Shown here one piece after another: positions 54,819 to 63,369 of a stretch of DNA of 64,000 nucleotides. The stretch covers positions 558,001 through 622,000 of the forward strand of contig JACTNB010000013.1 in the NCBI GenBank assembly GCA_014584345.1, written 5' to 3'. A program made the position numbers and the translations under genes. The stretch is from Planctomycetota bacterium. Lineage in GTDB: Bacteria > Planctomycetota > Planctomycetia > Planctomycetales > Planctomycetaceae. The number at the start of each line of letters is the position of its first letter. The stretch's first letter is position 1. A model generated the notes under the pieces. It was not told the DNA's origin. It saw nothing but the letters and a program-made list of their open reading frames with translations, and made no database searches.

Positions 54819-54854
54819 GCGGGTAGCAACGAGAGGCGTATTGTTGCCACCCGC
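54819..54854. terminator. Bidirectional hairpin between TIM barrel gene and SRAP gene
   Basis: GCGGGTAGCAAC (54819-54830) and GTTGCCACCCGC (54843-54854) form a 12-base stem with one mismatch and a 12-base loop, between convergent gene ends (54779 and 54861). Confidence 0.7.
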
Positions 54855-54860
54855 TTCCCT

Positions 54861-55484
54861 TCACGATCCTGAAAGCATCTCAGGGCCCTCGTTACGCACG
54901 TTCCCCACGGCTTGGTTTGCCGGGCTGGCGATCAGTGCCGCATCACAGGGCCTCAGCAGGTCTGTCAGTTCGTGGCCGTTGATACCCGGGTCCAGCCAGC
55001 GATCGTAATCCGCGGGGTTGAGAATCACCGGCATGCGATCGTGGTATTCCGCCGCCGTTTTGACCGAAGACGTTGTGAAGAGTGTGAACGTCGTCAGTTC
55101 CCGCCACGTCTCCCACAATCCCGCAAAGGCAAATAATTCCATGTCCGGAAAGTGGAAGTGGAACGGCTTTTTGTCCCGCCACTCATACCACCCGCTGGCC
55201 GGGATGAGACAACGGCGGGATTTCAGCGCGGATTTGTAACTCCTGGCGATTTCCTCGCTTCTTGCATTAATCATATTGTAGCCGATCCGGACATCCTTGG
55301 CCCAACTCGGCACAAATCCCCAGCGAAGCAACTCGGCTCGCCGGATTGGTCCCTGCAGGCGAATTACCGGTGCCTGCTGCGAGGGAGCAATGTTATACCG
55401 CGGTTCCCAGTCCAACGGGCCGACAGCCTCGAAACGGACCAACAGATGTTCGGCATCGGTCGCCAGTGTGTAACGCCCGCACAT
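54861..55484 (-). CDS. SRAP-domain protein (YedK/HMCES type abasic-site crosslinker)
   Basis: SRAP proteins form a covalent bond from Cys2 to abasic sites in single-stranded DNA and protect them. The start at 55484 gives 207 residues. The protein starts MCGRYTL, so Cys2 is exposed after removal of Met. It also has NIAPSQQAPV, Asn73 in MINARSEE, Glu101 in ASGWYEW and His148 in EYHDRMPVIL, matching the E. coli YedK active site. The same frame continues far upstream on the opposite strand of the M81 gene; that part is a shadow. Confidence 0.95.
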   Translation of the reverse strand: MCGRYTLATDAEHLLVRFEAVGPLDWEPRYNIAPSQQAPVIRLQGPIRRAELLRWGFVPSWAKDVRIGYNMINARSEEIARSYKSALKSRRCLIPASGWYEWRDKKPFHFHFPDMELFAFAGLWETWRELTTFTLFTTSSVKTAAEYHDRMPVILNPADYDRWLDPGINGHELTDLLRPCDAALIASPANQAVGNVRNEGPEMLSGS

Positions 55485-55727
55485 ACTGTTATCCTGATTT
55501 ATTCCCGGCCACAAACGAACGGATTCCGCCGGAAATTGTGCACCACTGACCGGCATGTCCGCAAGTGTCAGCCGATTGAATGTCCGGCATGCTCCCCCGC
55601 CTTCATCCGACACGGGCGTGTTTGGTTCGTTGCCAGGGGCGGTCGTGCGGCGTTTCGCTTGCGATTGCTCGTGACATGTTGCGAGAATGGCCGGGGTAAT
55701 CCGTAATACGCTGAAGAGGAGAATTCC

Positions 55728-57254
55728 GTGTCCGTGGCTCCGCGCGTCCTGGTGGCAGGTTTGTTTCACGAGACCCATACCTTTCTCGAAGGGGAGACCG
55801 GCTGGGAGGACTTCGAAGTGCTGACGGCGGATGCCCTGCTGCAACTTCGGGGGAACAGTTCGCCGCTGGGGGGCGCGCTCGAGGTGGCCCACACCCTGGG
55901 CTGGGATGTCGTCCCCACGCTGATGGCGCTGGCGGCCCCGAGTGCCATCGTCGGCGATGCCGTGTTCGAGCAGTACTGGGGACAATTTGCCGGGCTGGCC
56001 AGTCAGGCGGAACGGGAAGCACCCCTGGATGCCGTGTTTCTGGTGTTGCATGGGGCGATGGTCTGCCAGTCGATTCCGGATGTCGAGGGGGAGTTGTTGA
56101 CCCGTTTGCGGAAGCTGCCCGGGTTGAGCGAAATTCCCGTGTTTGGCGTGTACGATCTGCACGCGAATTTCACGCAGGCGATGGCGCGGCTTTCGGATTG
56201 CCTGGTGGCGTATCGCTGCAATCCCCACACGGATGGCCGCGCCTCGGCCGTGCGGGCAGCTTATCTCTTGCAGCGCGCGCTGGAAACGGGAGTCGTCCCC
56301 CGCACGCTGCTGGCCCAACCCGGGTTGATCTGGCCGCCAACCGGCACCGGGACCGATACGGACCCGATGAAATCGCTGGTGCAACTGGCCCGCGTACTGC
56401 AGGAAGAGACTCCCGAATTCTGGGAGGTGAATGTGAATGCCGGGTTTGCCTACGGAGACATCCACGATGCGGGAGTCAGTTTCACGATTGTGACGGAAGG
56501 GGAACCGGAGCAGGCGCGGGCCAGTCTGGATCGCTTGTGTCAAGCTGCCCTGGCGATGGCGGAAGTGGGGAACGTGGTGGAACGGCCTGCCAGTGAAGTC
56601 CTGCCACTGCTCGATCGCCATGCGCCAGGCTTGACCGTGCTGGTGGAGCCATCGGATAACATTGGGGGCGGGGCCCCCGGAGACTGCACCGGGCTGGTGC
56701 GGGCCATGCTGGCGGAGCGGTTGCCGAACGCGGCCGCCTGCTTGTGTGACCCACACGCGGTGGCGATTCTGCGGCAGCATTCCCCCGGGGACGTGCTCAC
56801 ACTGCCTCTGGGAGGGCGCGGCAGTCGACTCGATCCGGGTCCGTTGCTGTTGGAAGTGGAATTGCAGGGCTGTCACGCGGGCCGCTTCGAATTACGAGAC
56901 AAGCAGAGTCACCTGGCGACCATGGTGGGGGATTTTTTCGATATGGGGCCGTGCGCGGTGGTGAAGCATGGCGAATTGACCCTGCTGCTGACGTCGATCA
57001 AAACCCCGCCGATGGATCTGGGGCAATGGTTGCATGTGGGGATTGATCCTGCCCGATTCTCGTTTGTGGCGGTGAAGGCGGCGGTCTCGCATCGCCGTGC
57101 CTGGGATCCGATATCGAAGGGGAATATCTGGGTGGGAACCCCGGGACCTTGTTCCAGCGATTTGCGTGCGTTTCCCTTTCAGCATGTGCGCCGGCCCATA
57201 TTTCCGCTCGATCCGTTATCGGAGGTGACCCACGGGCCAATTTCTGCCTCGTAG
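55728..57254 (+). CDS. M81-family metallopeptidase (MlrC-like)
   Basis: M81 proteins include MlrC, which hydrolyses linearised microcystin products. The start is a GTG at 55728 with GAGGAG seven bases upstream. The 508-residue protein has GLFHETHTFL at the N-terminus, the metal-site motifs LHGAMVCQSIPDVEGELL and VYDLHANFT and YRCNPHTDG, and the C-terminal domain with EPSDNIGGGAPGDCTGLV. These are conserved in the family. It opens a four-gene unit with ridA and the D-amino-acid enzyme. Confidence 0.9.
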   Translation: MSVAPRVLVAGLFHETHTFLEGETGWEDFEVLTADALLQLRGNSSPLGGALEVAHTLGWDVVPTLMALAAPSAIVGDAVFEQYWGQFAGLASQAEREAPLDAVFLVLHGAMVCQSIPDVEGELLTRLRKLPGLSEIPVFGVYDLHANFTQAMARLSDCLVAYRCNPHTDGRASAVRAAYLLQRALETGVVPRTLLAQPGLIWPPTGTGTDTDPMKSLVQLARVLQEETPEFWEVNVNAGFAYGDIHDAGVSFTIVTEGEPEQARASLDRLCQAALAMAEVGNVVERPASEVLPLLDRHAPGLTVLVEPSDNIGGGAPGDCTGLVRAMLAERLPNAAACLCDPHAVAILRQHSPGDVLTLPLGGRGSRLDPGPLLLEVELQGCHAGRFELRDKQSHLATMVGDFFDMGPCAVVKHGELTLLLTSIKTPPMDLGQWLHVGIDPARFSFVAVKAAVSHRRAWDPISKGNIWVGTPGPCSSDLRAFPFQHVRRPIFPLDPLSEVTHGPISAS

Positions 57255-57392
57255 AGGAATTTCCAGAAGCGAGCGGGGAAAGTCCGAGGGGAATTGAATC
57301 TCGCGGAAGCCCCCGGTTAAAATCCAGACTCGCGTTCACCCATTGATTTCACGTGTAAAGCAAACTGAAATCCATTCACTGAAGGTTCTCTT

Positions 57393-57797
57393 ATGAATTC
57401 GCTGATAGTCCGTTATCCCCAGGATGCCGCGGTTAACAAGGTGCAGTTGCCCTATAGTCCGTGTGTCGTGGTTGGTGGTCTGGTGTTTGTTTCGGGCCAG
57501 GCATCGGTCGATGCCGGCGGGAATATCGTTTCCGAGGAGACCTTCGAACCGGAATTTCGGCGTTCCCTGCAAAACCTGCAAACGGTTCTGCGTTCCGCCG
57601 GTTGCGAGTTGCGGGATGTCGTTCAAACCCGCAACTACGTACGGGACGAAGCGGATCTCCCATTATACAATCAATTGTATCGAGAGTACTTCGTCGATCC
57701 GCGTCCTTCGCGAACCACTATCACGAATTGTCTGCCCAGCACGATTCGTTACGAGATCGAGTGCGTTGCCGTCCTTCCTTCAGCCCGCGAGAATTGA
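57393..57797 (+). CDS. RidA-family enamine/imine deaminase
   Basis: RidA speeds hydrolysis of 2-aminoacrylate and related imines released by PLP-dependent dehydratases. The 134-residue protein has GLVFVSGQASVDAGGNIV, TFEPEFRRSLQNLQTVL, the substrate Arg within QTRNYV, and the C-terminal RTTITNCLPS with the conserved Glu in YEIECVAVLP. The early Tyr-Ser of SPCVVVGG is kept. It lies between the M81 gene (138 bases) and the D-amino-acid enzyme gene (three bases), a position that fits its role. Confidence 0.92.
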   Translation: MNSLIVRYPQDAAVNKVQLPYSPCVVVGGLVFVSGQASVDAGGNIVSEETFEPEFRRSLQNLQTVLRSAGCELRDVVQTRNYVRDEADLPLYNQLYREYFVDPRPSRTTITNCLPSTIRYEIECVAVLPSAREN

Positions 57798-57800
57798 TTG

Positions 57801-58904
57801 ATGCCTTCCTGGTACGAAATCGAAAATGCAGACCAGATTCCCTCGCCCACCATCCTGTTGTATCCGGATCGCATTCGCGAGAATCTGCTCCGCATGATTC
57901 AGCAGGCAGGCGACGTGAACCGTTTGCGACCGCATGTCAAAACGCACAAGTTGCCCCAGGTGGTGGCACTGAAGCGGGAACTGGGGATTCACAAGTTCAA
58001 GGCTTCCACCATAGCCGAAGCAGAAATGACCGCGGCCGCCGGGGGCGAGGATATTCTGCTCGCCTACCAGCCGACGGGCCCCAACATCGCCCGGCTGCTG
58101 CGTTTGATCGAGACATTTCCGGCGAGTAGATTTTCTTCCATCGTGGACGATGCCGACAACCTGAGGCAGATCAGCGCGGCAGCGGTGGCTTCGGGGCATA
58201 CGGTTCCGCTGCTGGTGGATTTGGATGTGGGCATGCAGCGTACGGGGATTGTTCCGGAACGTGCCGCGGAACTGTACCGGCTACTGCAGGAACTCCCCGG
58301 GGTATCTCCGGCAGGCTTGCATGCCTACGATGGGCATTTGCACGATGTCGATCACGAGAAACTCGAACGGTCGGCCCAGGCGGCCTTTGCTCCGGTCTGG
58401 GAGTTGCGAGCGCAACTGCTGGCGGAGGGGTTGCCGGTGCCAGTCGTTGTGGCCAGCGGGACGCCGACATTTCCGATTCTGCTGCAACAGGGCGGGGTGG
58501 AAGTGGGCTGTGGCACCACGGTCTTGTGGGATTTCGGTCAACCGCAGATCAGCCCGGATCTCGATTTTCTGAATGCCGCCGTCCTGTTGACTCGCGTGAT
58601 CAGCAAGCCGCGTGGCAGCCGGTTGTGCCTGGATCTGGGGCATAAATCGGTGGCCTCGGAAATGCCGCAACCGCGGGTGAGGCTGTTTGGCCTCGAAGAA
58701 GCCCAGGTGGTGGGTCACAACGAGGAGCATCTGGTGCTGGAAACTCCGCTGGCCTCGCGGTATCGCGTGGGGGATGTCGTGTATGGCATCCCTCGTCACA
58801 TTTGTCCCACGATGGCGCTGCATCAGGAAGTCTGGCCCGTCCAGAACCGGCAGGCGCTGGAACCCTGGCCCGTGGTGGCCCGCGTCCGAAGGATCACCCT
58901 ATGA
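57801..58904 (+). CDS. D-threonine aldolase / D-serine dehydratase-like PLP enzyme
   Basis: The fold-type III PLP family acts on D-threonine or D-serine (or D-3-hydroxyaspartate). The ATG at 57801 gives 367 residues. PLP-lysine Lys47 is in RPHVKTHK, and the barrel strand has DVGMQRTGI. The zinc ligands His and Cys are in GIPRHICPT near the C-terminus, as in known D-serine dehydratases and D-threonine aldolases. Its end overlaps the transporter start by four bases. Aldolase and dehydratase activities cannot be separated by eye. Confidence 0.9.
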   Translation: MPSWYEIENADQIPSPTILLYPDRIRENLLRMIQQAGDVNRLRPHVKTHKLPQVVALKRELGIHKFKASTIAEAEMTAAAGGEDILLAYQPTGPNIARLLRLIETFPASRFSSIVDDADNLRQISAAAVASGHTVPLLVDLDVGMQRTGIVPERAAELYRLLQELPGVSPAGLHAYDGHLHDVDHEKLERSAQAAFAPVWELRAQLLAEGLPVPVVVASGTPTFPILLQQGGVEVGCGTTVLWDFGQPQISPDLDFLNAAVLLTRVISKPRGSRLCLDLGHKSVASEMPQPRVRLFGLEEAQVVGHNEEHLVLETPLASRYRVGDVVYGIPRHICPTMALHQEVWPVQNRQALEPWPVVARVRRITL

Positions 58905-60280
58905 CAAAAGACTCGGGTCCGTTCGAAACCTTTATTCCCACGTCGCCTGGGGATCAGCCGGTTCCCCGAGAGATCGAGCAGGAGCGAGCCGGGGAACCGC
59001 TCACGCGGGTGCGTTATCAGATCGTACTGATCAGCATCGCGGCGGCGTTTATCATGTATCTTGATCGGGTCTGTCTGGGGGAGATCGTAAAATCGACTTC
59101 GTTCACGAGTGAAATGCAGCTCTCGAAGCAAGAAATTGGTCGGTTTCTGGGCGCTTTTTTCTTCAGTTATGCTCTGTTCCAGGTACCCGCGGGCTGGTTG
59201 AGCGACCGCTTCGGTGCCCGCAAGATGCTTACGCTGTACATCCTGGCCTGGTCGGTCATGACGGGGCTGACGGGCCTGATGACGACACTAACCGGATTGA
59301 TCGTGATGCGTCTTGGGTGCGGCATCGCCCAGGCGGGGGCGTATCCCACCATCAGCGCTACGATTCGTCGCTGGATTCGCATCGACCGCCGGGGGCAGGC
59401 CAGCTCGTTTGTTTCGTTTGGTGGTCGCACGGGAGGCACGGTGGCCCCATATGTGACGGCACTGCTGATCTTCTGGCTGGTTGGCTGGCGTCCCACCCTG
59501 TGGCTGTACGGACTGATCGGTGTGGGGATTGCCGCCTTGTATTGGCTTGTGGTGCGCGATCAGCCGCACGAGCATCCCCGCTGCAGTCCGAGAGAACAGG
59601 ATCACATCGGACATATCCCGGAAAGAAAAAATCCCCGCTTTCGCGACATCCTGCCGATGCTGGGGGCCTGCTGTAGCAGCCCCAGCTTGTGGTTGAATTC
59701 GTTTGCCCAGTTCTGCATTAACGTTGGCTGGGTGTTTCTTATCACCTGGTTGCCGACGTACCTGAAGGAAGCCAAGGGGCTTTCCGATACCCAGGGAGCC
59801 TTAATGGTCAGCATCATTCTGGCGATGGGGATGGTGGGCCAGCCGATCGGCGGGTGGGCAACGGACTGGAGCGTGCGCACGTTCGGTTTGAGGCGGGGCC
59901 GCGTGCTGCCGATCTCCCTGGCCTGCCTGGTTGCCAGCATCGCGTATCTGTTGTGCCCCTTGATGGATTCCGCCTATGCGATCGTGGCTTGCCTGGCGGT
60001 GGTTTCCCTGATGACTGACATCGGCAATCCCTCCAACTGGGCCTTCATGCAGGATGTCGGCGGAAAGAACACTGCGGCAATTTTCGGCTGGGGCAACATG
60101 TGGGGGAACTTCGGAGCTTCGTTCAGTTCCATCACCCTGCCCTTTGTGTTGGCCTTCGGCTTGCAGCACGGCTGGGGCTATGCCCCGGTCTTTCTGGCCT
60201 GTTCGCTGGCATTTTTCCTGGCGGGCCTGTGCGTGCTCGGCATGGACGCCACCAAACCGCTCGTCCCGCGTGGCGAATGA
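58901..60280 (+). CDS. MFS transporter (anion:cation symporter-like group)
   Basis: The 459-residue protein (ATG at 58901, coupled to the previous gene by ATGA) has a polar N-terminal stretch of about 35 residues and twelve helices. The MFS signature LSDRFGARKMLT lies between helices two and three. The segment GCGIAQAGAYPTISATIRRW resembles the tartrate/glucarate/hexuronate ACS group. It probably imports the operon's substrate, such as a hydroxy or amino acid; this is inference. It is convergent with the DUF374 gene after 21 bases. Confidence 0.88.
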   Translation: MTKDSGPFETFIPTSPGDQPVPREIEQERAGEPLTRVRYQIVLISIAAAFIMYLDRVCLGEIVKSTSFTSEMQLSKQEIGRFLGAFFFSYALFQVPAGWLSDRFGARKMLTLYILAWSVMTGLTGLMTTLTGLIVMRLGCGIAQAGAYPTISATIRRWIRIDRRGQASSFVSFGGRTGGTVAPYVTALLIFWLVGWRPTLWLYGLIGVGIAALYWLVVRDQPHEHPRCSPREQDHIGHIPERKNPRFRDILPMLGACCSSPSLWLNSFAQFCINVGWVFLITWLPTYLKEAKGLSDTQGALMVSIILAMGMVGQPIGGWATDWSVRTFGLRRGRVLPISLACLVASIAYLLCPLMDSAYAIVACLAVVSLMTDIGNPSNWAFMQDVGGKNTAAIFGWGNMWGNFGASFSSITLPFVLAFGLQHGWGYAPVFLACSLAFFLAGLCVLGMDATKPLVPRGE

Positions 60281-60301
60281 GACCAGGTTCAAGGGCTTGC
60301 T

Positions 60302-61030
60302 TCATGCGGCTCTGCGAGATTCGCCTTCCGGGGGAACGGCCTGTTCCCGCGAGAATTTTTCGGGGTGCATTTCCTGCTCCACTTCGCGGGTCAGTATCGC
60401 CATCCGGGATTCGAGTTCGGCAATCCAGACCTGCATTTCTTCCCGGGAAATCCCTTCCGGAATACTCACGGGTTCACCCGTTTTAATCAGCACCCGGGTG
60501 AAGGGGCAGGGGATCAGCATGTCGGTCCAACTCCCTTGAATGCGCCAGTAACGCTTGCAGGCGGCCGCAACGGGAACGATCCTCCGCCCCGTGACCGAAG
60601 CCATGAACACAATGCCATCCTTTAGTTTGTGCCGAGGGCCGCGGGGACCATCGGGTGTGACCGACACGTGATATTGCCGGGCCGCTTCCAGACACTGCTT
60701 CAGCGCCTGCGTTCCCCCGCGTTTACTTGATCCGCGAATGGGCGTGATTCCCAGAACCTGCATCGCGTCGGCCAGATAACTGCCGTCCTGATGGCGACTG
60801 ACCAGCGCCGACATCTGTTGCGGTCGCCCCGAAAAAATGGCCATCACCAGAATATCATGCCAGATGCAGTACAAAAATCGCTCGGGCTGATCGGCCCCGC
60901 GATGCGCATAGGGGGTCGTGCCGGCCTCGTATTCGATGGCACGGATACGGCATGTTCCAAACAGACACCGCAACATAGCCACGAGAGCAAACGCCAGAAG
61001 TTGCGTCAGCCACCGACTCCGTAGATTCAT
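60302..61030 (-). CDS. DUF374 family acyltransferase (lysophospholipid acyltransferase-like)
   Basis: DUF374 proteins are membrane-associated acyltransferases of the LpxL/PlsC-like fold. The 242-residue protein begins with a hydrophobic helix (about 8-25) and has the family segments CIWHDILVMAIFSG, LVSRHQDGSYLADAM (HxxD-like), GSSKRGGTQAL and VTPDGPRGPRHKLKDG. The typical role is acyl transfer to a lysolipid or lipid A precursor in the inner membrane. The last 20 residues are polar. It stands alone and is convergent with the MFS gene. Confidence 0.88.
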   Translation of the reverse strand: MNLRSRWLTQLLAFALVAMLRCLFGTCRIRAIEYEAGTTPYAHRGADQPERFLYCIWHDILVMAIFSGRPQQMSALVSRHQDGSYLADAMQVLGITPIRGSSKRGGTQALKQCLEAARQYHVSVTPDGPRGPRHKLKDGIVFMASVTGRRIVPVAAACKRYWRIQGSWTDMLIPCPFTRVLIKTGEPVSIPEGISREEMQVWIAELESRMAILTREVEQEMHPEKFSREQAVPPEGESRRAA

Positions 61031-61169
61031 CCTGGCCTCCTGCCAATAACCGCATAGTCACACACGCCGGGAAGTGTAACTTTCCCGCACTCAATCAGCC
61101 AGAGCAATTTCGGCAGTGCCTCACCCGAGTGCCCTGGTGCGTTAATTGCTATCAGGACTTAAGTTACGG

Positions 61170-61502
61170 CTAGGGAACCGCTTGTCGAATCCACTCCAGA
61201 TACGCGGGATGGCCCGTTTCCACTGGCAGTACTAGAATTGCTGGACACTCGTAGCGGTGAAGTTCGACAATCCGGGGGATCAGCGCCTCCACCTGGTCCA
61301 CGGTGGTTTTCAGAATCAGCACCGCTTCACTGGAGGTTTCCAGTTGACCCTGCCAGCGGTAGATGGCGGTCATGCCTGGCAGGATGTTTGCACAGGCGAC
61401 GCGTTGTTCCTCGACGAGGAGTTGTCCAATGCGGCAAGCTTCCTCGCGCGATTCCGTCGTGCAATAAATGAGTCTGGTCTCGGCTGCCTCGGCAGAGGAC
61501 AT
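61170..61502 (-). CDS. cutA: CutA1 divalent-cation tolerance protein
   Basis: CutA1 is a trimeric ferredoxin-like protein associated with copper tolerance or signalling. The ATG at 61502 gives 110 residues: IYCTTESREEACRIGQLLVEEQRVACANILPG, then TAIYRWQG and the C-terminal HRYECPAILVLPVETGHPAYLEWI, all family hallmarks. An upstream in-frame extension to 61655 adds a Pro/Ser-rich stretch with no homology. It is divergent from ppa across a 225-base region. Confidence 0.94.
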   Translation of the reverse strand: MSSAEAAETRLIYCTTESREEACRIGQLLVEEQRVACANILPGMTAIYRWQGQLETSSEAVLILKTTVDQVEALIPRIVELHRYECPAILVLPVETGHPAYLEWIRQAVP

Positions 61503-61727
61503 ATTCGTTTCTCCCGTGTGTGAAATCGCGACGGCTCGCGAGGAAGGTCCCGGGTTTTCGGGGGCTGGAGACGAAAAAACTTGCGGGAATGGTCCGAATG
61601 TCGCGGACAGGCGCGGCAAGGCTTGCAGCCATGGCAAACTCTCATTACAACCCATAGGCGCGGCTTGTTTGTGGACAATCCGAAGTTAGAGTAAACCCTG
61701 ACAACCCCTCCCATCAAGGCTGGCACT

Positions 61728-62282
61728 ATGGCTCATCCCTGGCACGACGTGACACCGGGCGAGAATCTTCCCCTGGAATTTCAGGCCGTCATTGAAATTC
61801 CAATGGGTTCCAGCGTCAAGTACGAACTGGACAAGGAAACCGGAATGCTGCGGCTCGACCGCATGTTGTATTCCGCCGTGTATTATCCAGCCAATTACGG
61901 ATTTATTCCCCAGACTCTCGCCGAGGACGACGACCCCCTCGATGTACTGGTGATGTGCAAGGAAGCGGTCGATCCGCTCACGTTGGTGAACGCCCGTGCG
62001 ATCGGTTTGATGACCATGATCGACAGTGGCAAGCGGGACCATAAAATCCTCGCCGTCGCTATTGACGATCCCGAATACAACTACATCTTCGAGGCCGATG
62101 AACTCCCCCCCCACCGGCTCAACCAGTTGCGGCGCTTCTTCCAGGACTACAAGCAACTTGAAGGCAAGTCCGTCGAAGTGAACACGATTCAGCCGGCCAA
62201 CACCAGCATTGAAATCATTGAAGATTCCCTGCAAGCTTACAGCTCGCGCCGCCGCAAGGGATTCGGAGCCTATCATCACTGA
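61728..62282 (+). CDS. ppa: Inorganic pyrophosphatase (type I, soluble)
   Basis: Ppa hydrolyses pyrophosphate and pulls biosynthetic reactions forward. The 184-residue protein has the substrate strands VIEIPMGSSVKYELDKETG, the active-site segment YPANYGFIPQTL, the signature DDDPLDVLVM with three metal-binding Asp, and the later KILAVAIDDPEYN and HFFxxYK-like stretch (here RRFFQDYKQLEGK). Length and order are those of family I. Two hairpins start at its stop codon. Confidence 0.96.
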   Translation: MAHPWHDVTPGENLPLEFQAVIEIPMGSSVKYELDKETGMLRLDRMLYSAVYYPANYGFIPQTLAEDDDPLDVLVMCKEAVDPLTLVNARAIGLMTMIDSGKRDHKILAVAIDDPEYNYIFEADELPPHRLNQLRRFFQDYKQLEGKSVEVNTIQPANTSIEIIEDSLQAYSSRRRKGFGAYHH

Positions 62283-62314
62283 GCCCGAAGGGCTCCTCGG
62301 GCCGGAAGGCCCGA
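62281..62314. terminator. Tandem hairpins between ppa and the Cys-cluster gene
   Basis: GAGCCC-GAA-GGGCTC (62281-62295) overlaps the ppa stop. TCGGGCC-GGAA-GGCCCGA (62297-62314) follows directly, with a seven-base stem, a GNRA-type loop and then CTCGTTTTAT. The pair separates convergent genes and is probably bidirectional. Confidence 0.75.
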
Positions 62315-62320
62315 CTCGTT

Positions 62321-62752
62321 TTATAGGCCCGTGCGCCGGCAGCGGTCTTCAATTTCCTCGAGCGGAACGAGGTCTCCGGTGCCCGAACCAGGGCAGACCG
62401 CGCAGGTCTCCTGCCAGGCCTGTTCATCGGCGACATTCATGCCCCAGAACGGCCAAGTCCGACATTGCACCGGACGGACCGGGTAAATCTGGCAGCGACG
62501 TGTCTGGCCATCAAAAAATGTGCAGTCACCGTTCGCGAATTCCGTCAGGGAAATCTTGCCTCGGACGGGACGCGTGTGAAACAGCCGGATTTCTCCGATC
62601 GGTTTATCGAGGTACGCTGCGATCTGTTCGATTTCCAAATCGTTGACCCACACGGCACCCGGTGACCCCGTGCAGCAATTGCCACATTGCGAGCACTGAA
62701 ATTTCAGCCCGGCATGATACCAGGGACGTTCCGTGGAGGATTCAGGGGTCAT
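62321..62752 (-). CDS. YkgJ-type Cys-cluster (zinc/iron-chelating) protein
   Basis: Proteins of this family carry a conserved Cys pattern proposed to bind zinc or an iron-sulfur cluster; activity is mostly unknown. The 143-residue protein has CSQCGNCC (Cys20, 23, 26, 27) and further Cys at 77 (GDCTFF), 87 (RRCQIYPVRPVQC), 97, 117 and 120. The RPVQCRTWPF motif is the family hallmark. It overlaps the PduO-type gene by 11 bases at the upstream side and is cotranscribed with it. Confidence 0.92.
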   Translation of the reverse strand: MTPESSTERPWYHAGLKFQCSQCGNCCTGSPGAVWVNDLEIEQIAAYLDKPIGEIRLFHTRPVRGKISLTEFANGDCTFFDGQTRRCQIYPVRPVQCRTWPFWGMNVADEQAWQETCAVCPGSGTGDLVPLEEIEDRCRRTGL

Positions 62753-63323
62753 TGACGGGGGGAGCCAGACTCGGTTTCCAGAGAGGAGCCGGTTGATGGG
62801 CGTCCTCGTTGATACGGGCCAGTTGAAACAGCAGATCGGAGAGCCGATTCAGGTACACAACAAGCAACGCGGGCACGGTTTCGGTTGCCTGCAGGGCCAG
62901 CACCCGCCTTTCGGCACGACGGCAAATGGTTCTGGCCCAATGCAGACTTGCCGGAATCGCTCCACCTCCCGGCAGTATGAAACTTTCCAGGGCGGGAAGC
63001 AAGGGATGCAACTGTTCGAGCCAGTCGTCGAGCCGTTCCACATGCGTTTGCTGTAGTAATCCGGGCCGCGTGGAGCCGTCACTCTCCGCAGGGAAGCACA
63101 GGTCTGCTCCCAGATCGAACAGATCGTTCTGAATTTGACGCAGCCAGGAGGCGTACACTTCGGGCAGACTGTTGGTTAACACCATTCCCAGAACGGCATT
63201 CAATTCATCGACGGTTCCCAGGGCCTCGATGCGCGGGTGAAATTTCAGCACGCGTGTTCCATCACCCAACCCGGTTTGCCCGGCATCACCAGCTTTTGTT
63301 GTAATGGAAGTCAAACGGACCAT
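62742..63323 (-). CDS. PduO-type cob(I)alamin adenosyltransferase
   Basis: PduO-type enzymes transfer the adenosyl group of ATP to cob(I)alamin, forming coenzyme B12. The 193-residue protein has the ATP-binding N-terminus TKAGDAGQTGLGDGTRV and the segment RIEALGTVDELNAVLG with the conserved Arg/Glu/Asp. It also has FILPGGGAIPASLHWARTICRRAERRV and the C-terminal YLNRLSDLLFQLAR, all typical. The ATG start is clear. No cobalamin-dependent enzyme or riboswitch is visible nearby. Confidence 0.94.
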   Translation of the reverse strand: MVRLTSITTKAGDAGQTGLGDGTRVLKFHPRIEALGTVDELNAVLGMVLTNSLPEVYASWLRQIQNDLFDLGADLCFPAESDGSTRPGLLQQTHVERLDDWLEQLHPLLPALESFILPGGGAIPASLHWARTICRRAERRVLALQATETVPALLVVYLNRLSDLLFQLARINEDAHQPAPLWKPSLAPPVNDP

Positions 63324-63369
63324 ATCGCCTCGTGTATCTCTCGGCCCCCCATTCGCTTTCGCGGGAGGA

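Noticed and set aside
54861..56876. 671-residue minus-strand frame, a possible SRAP fusion protein
   Set aside because: The SRAP family must start with Met-Cys, which lies at 55484; the upstream part is antisense to the M81 peptidase gene.
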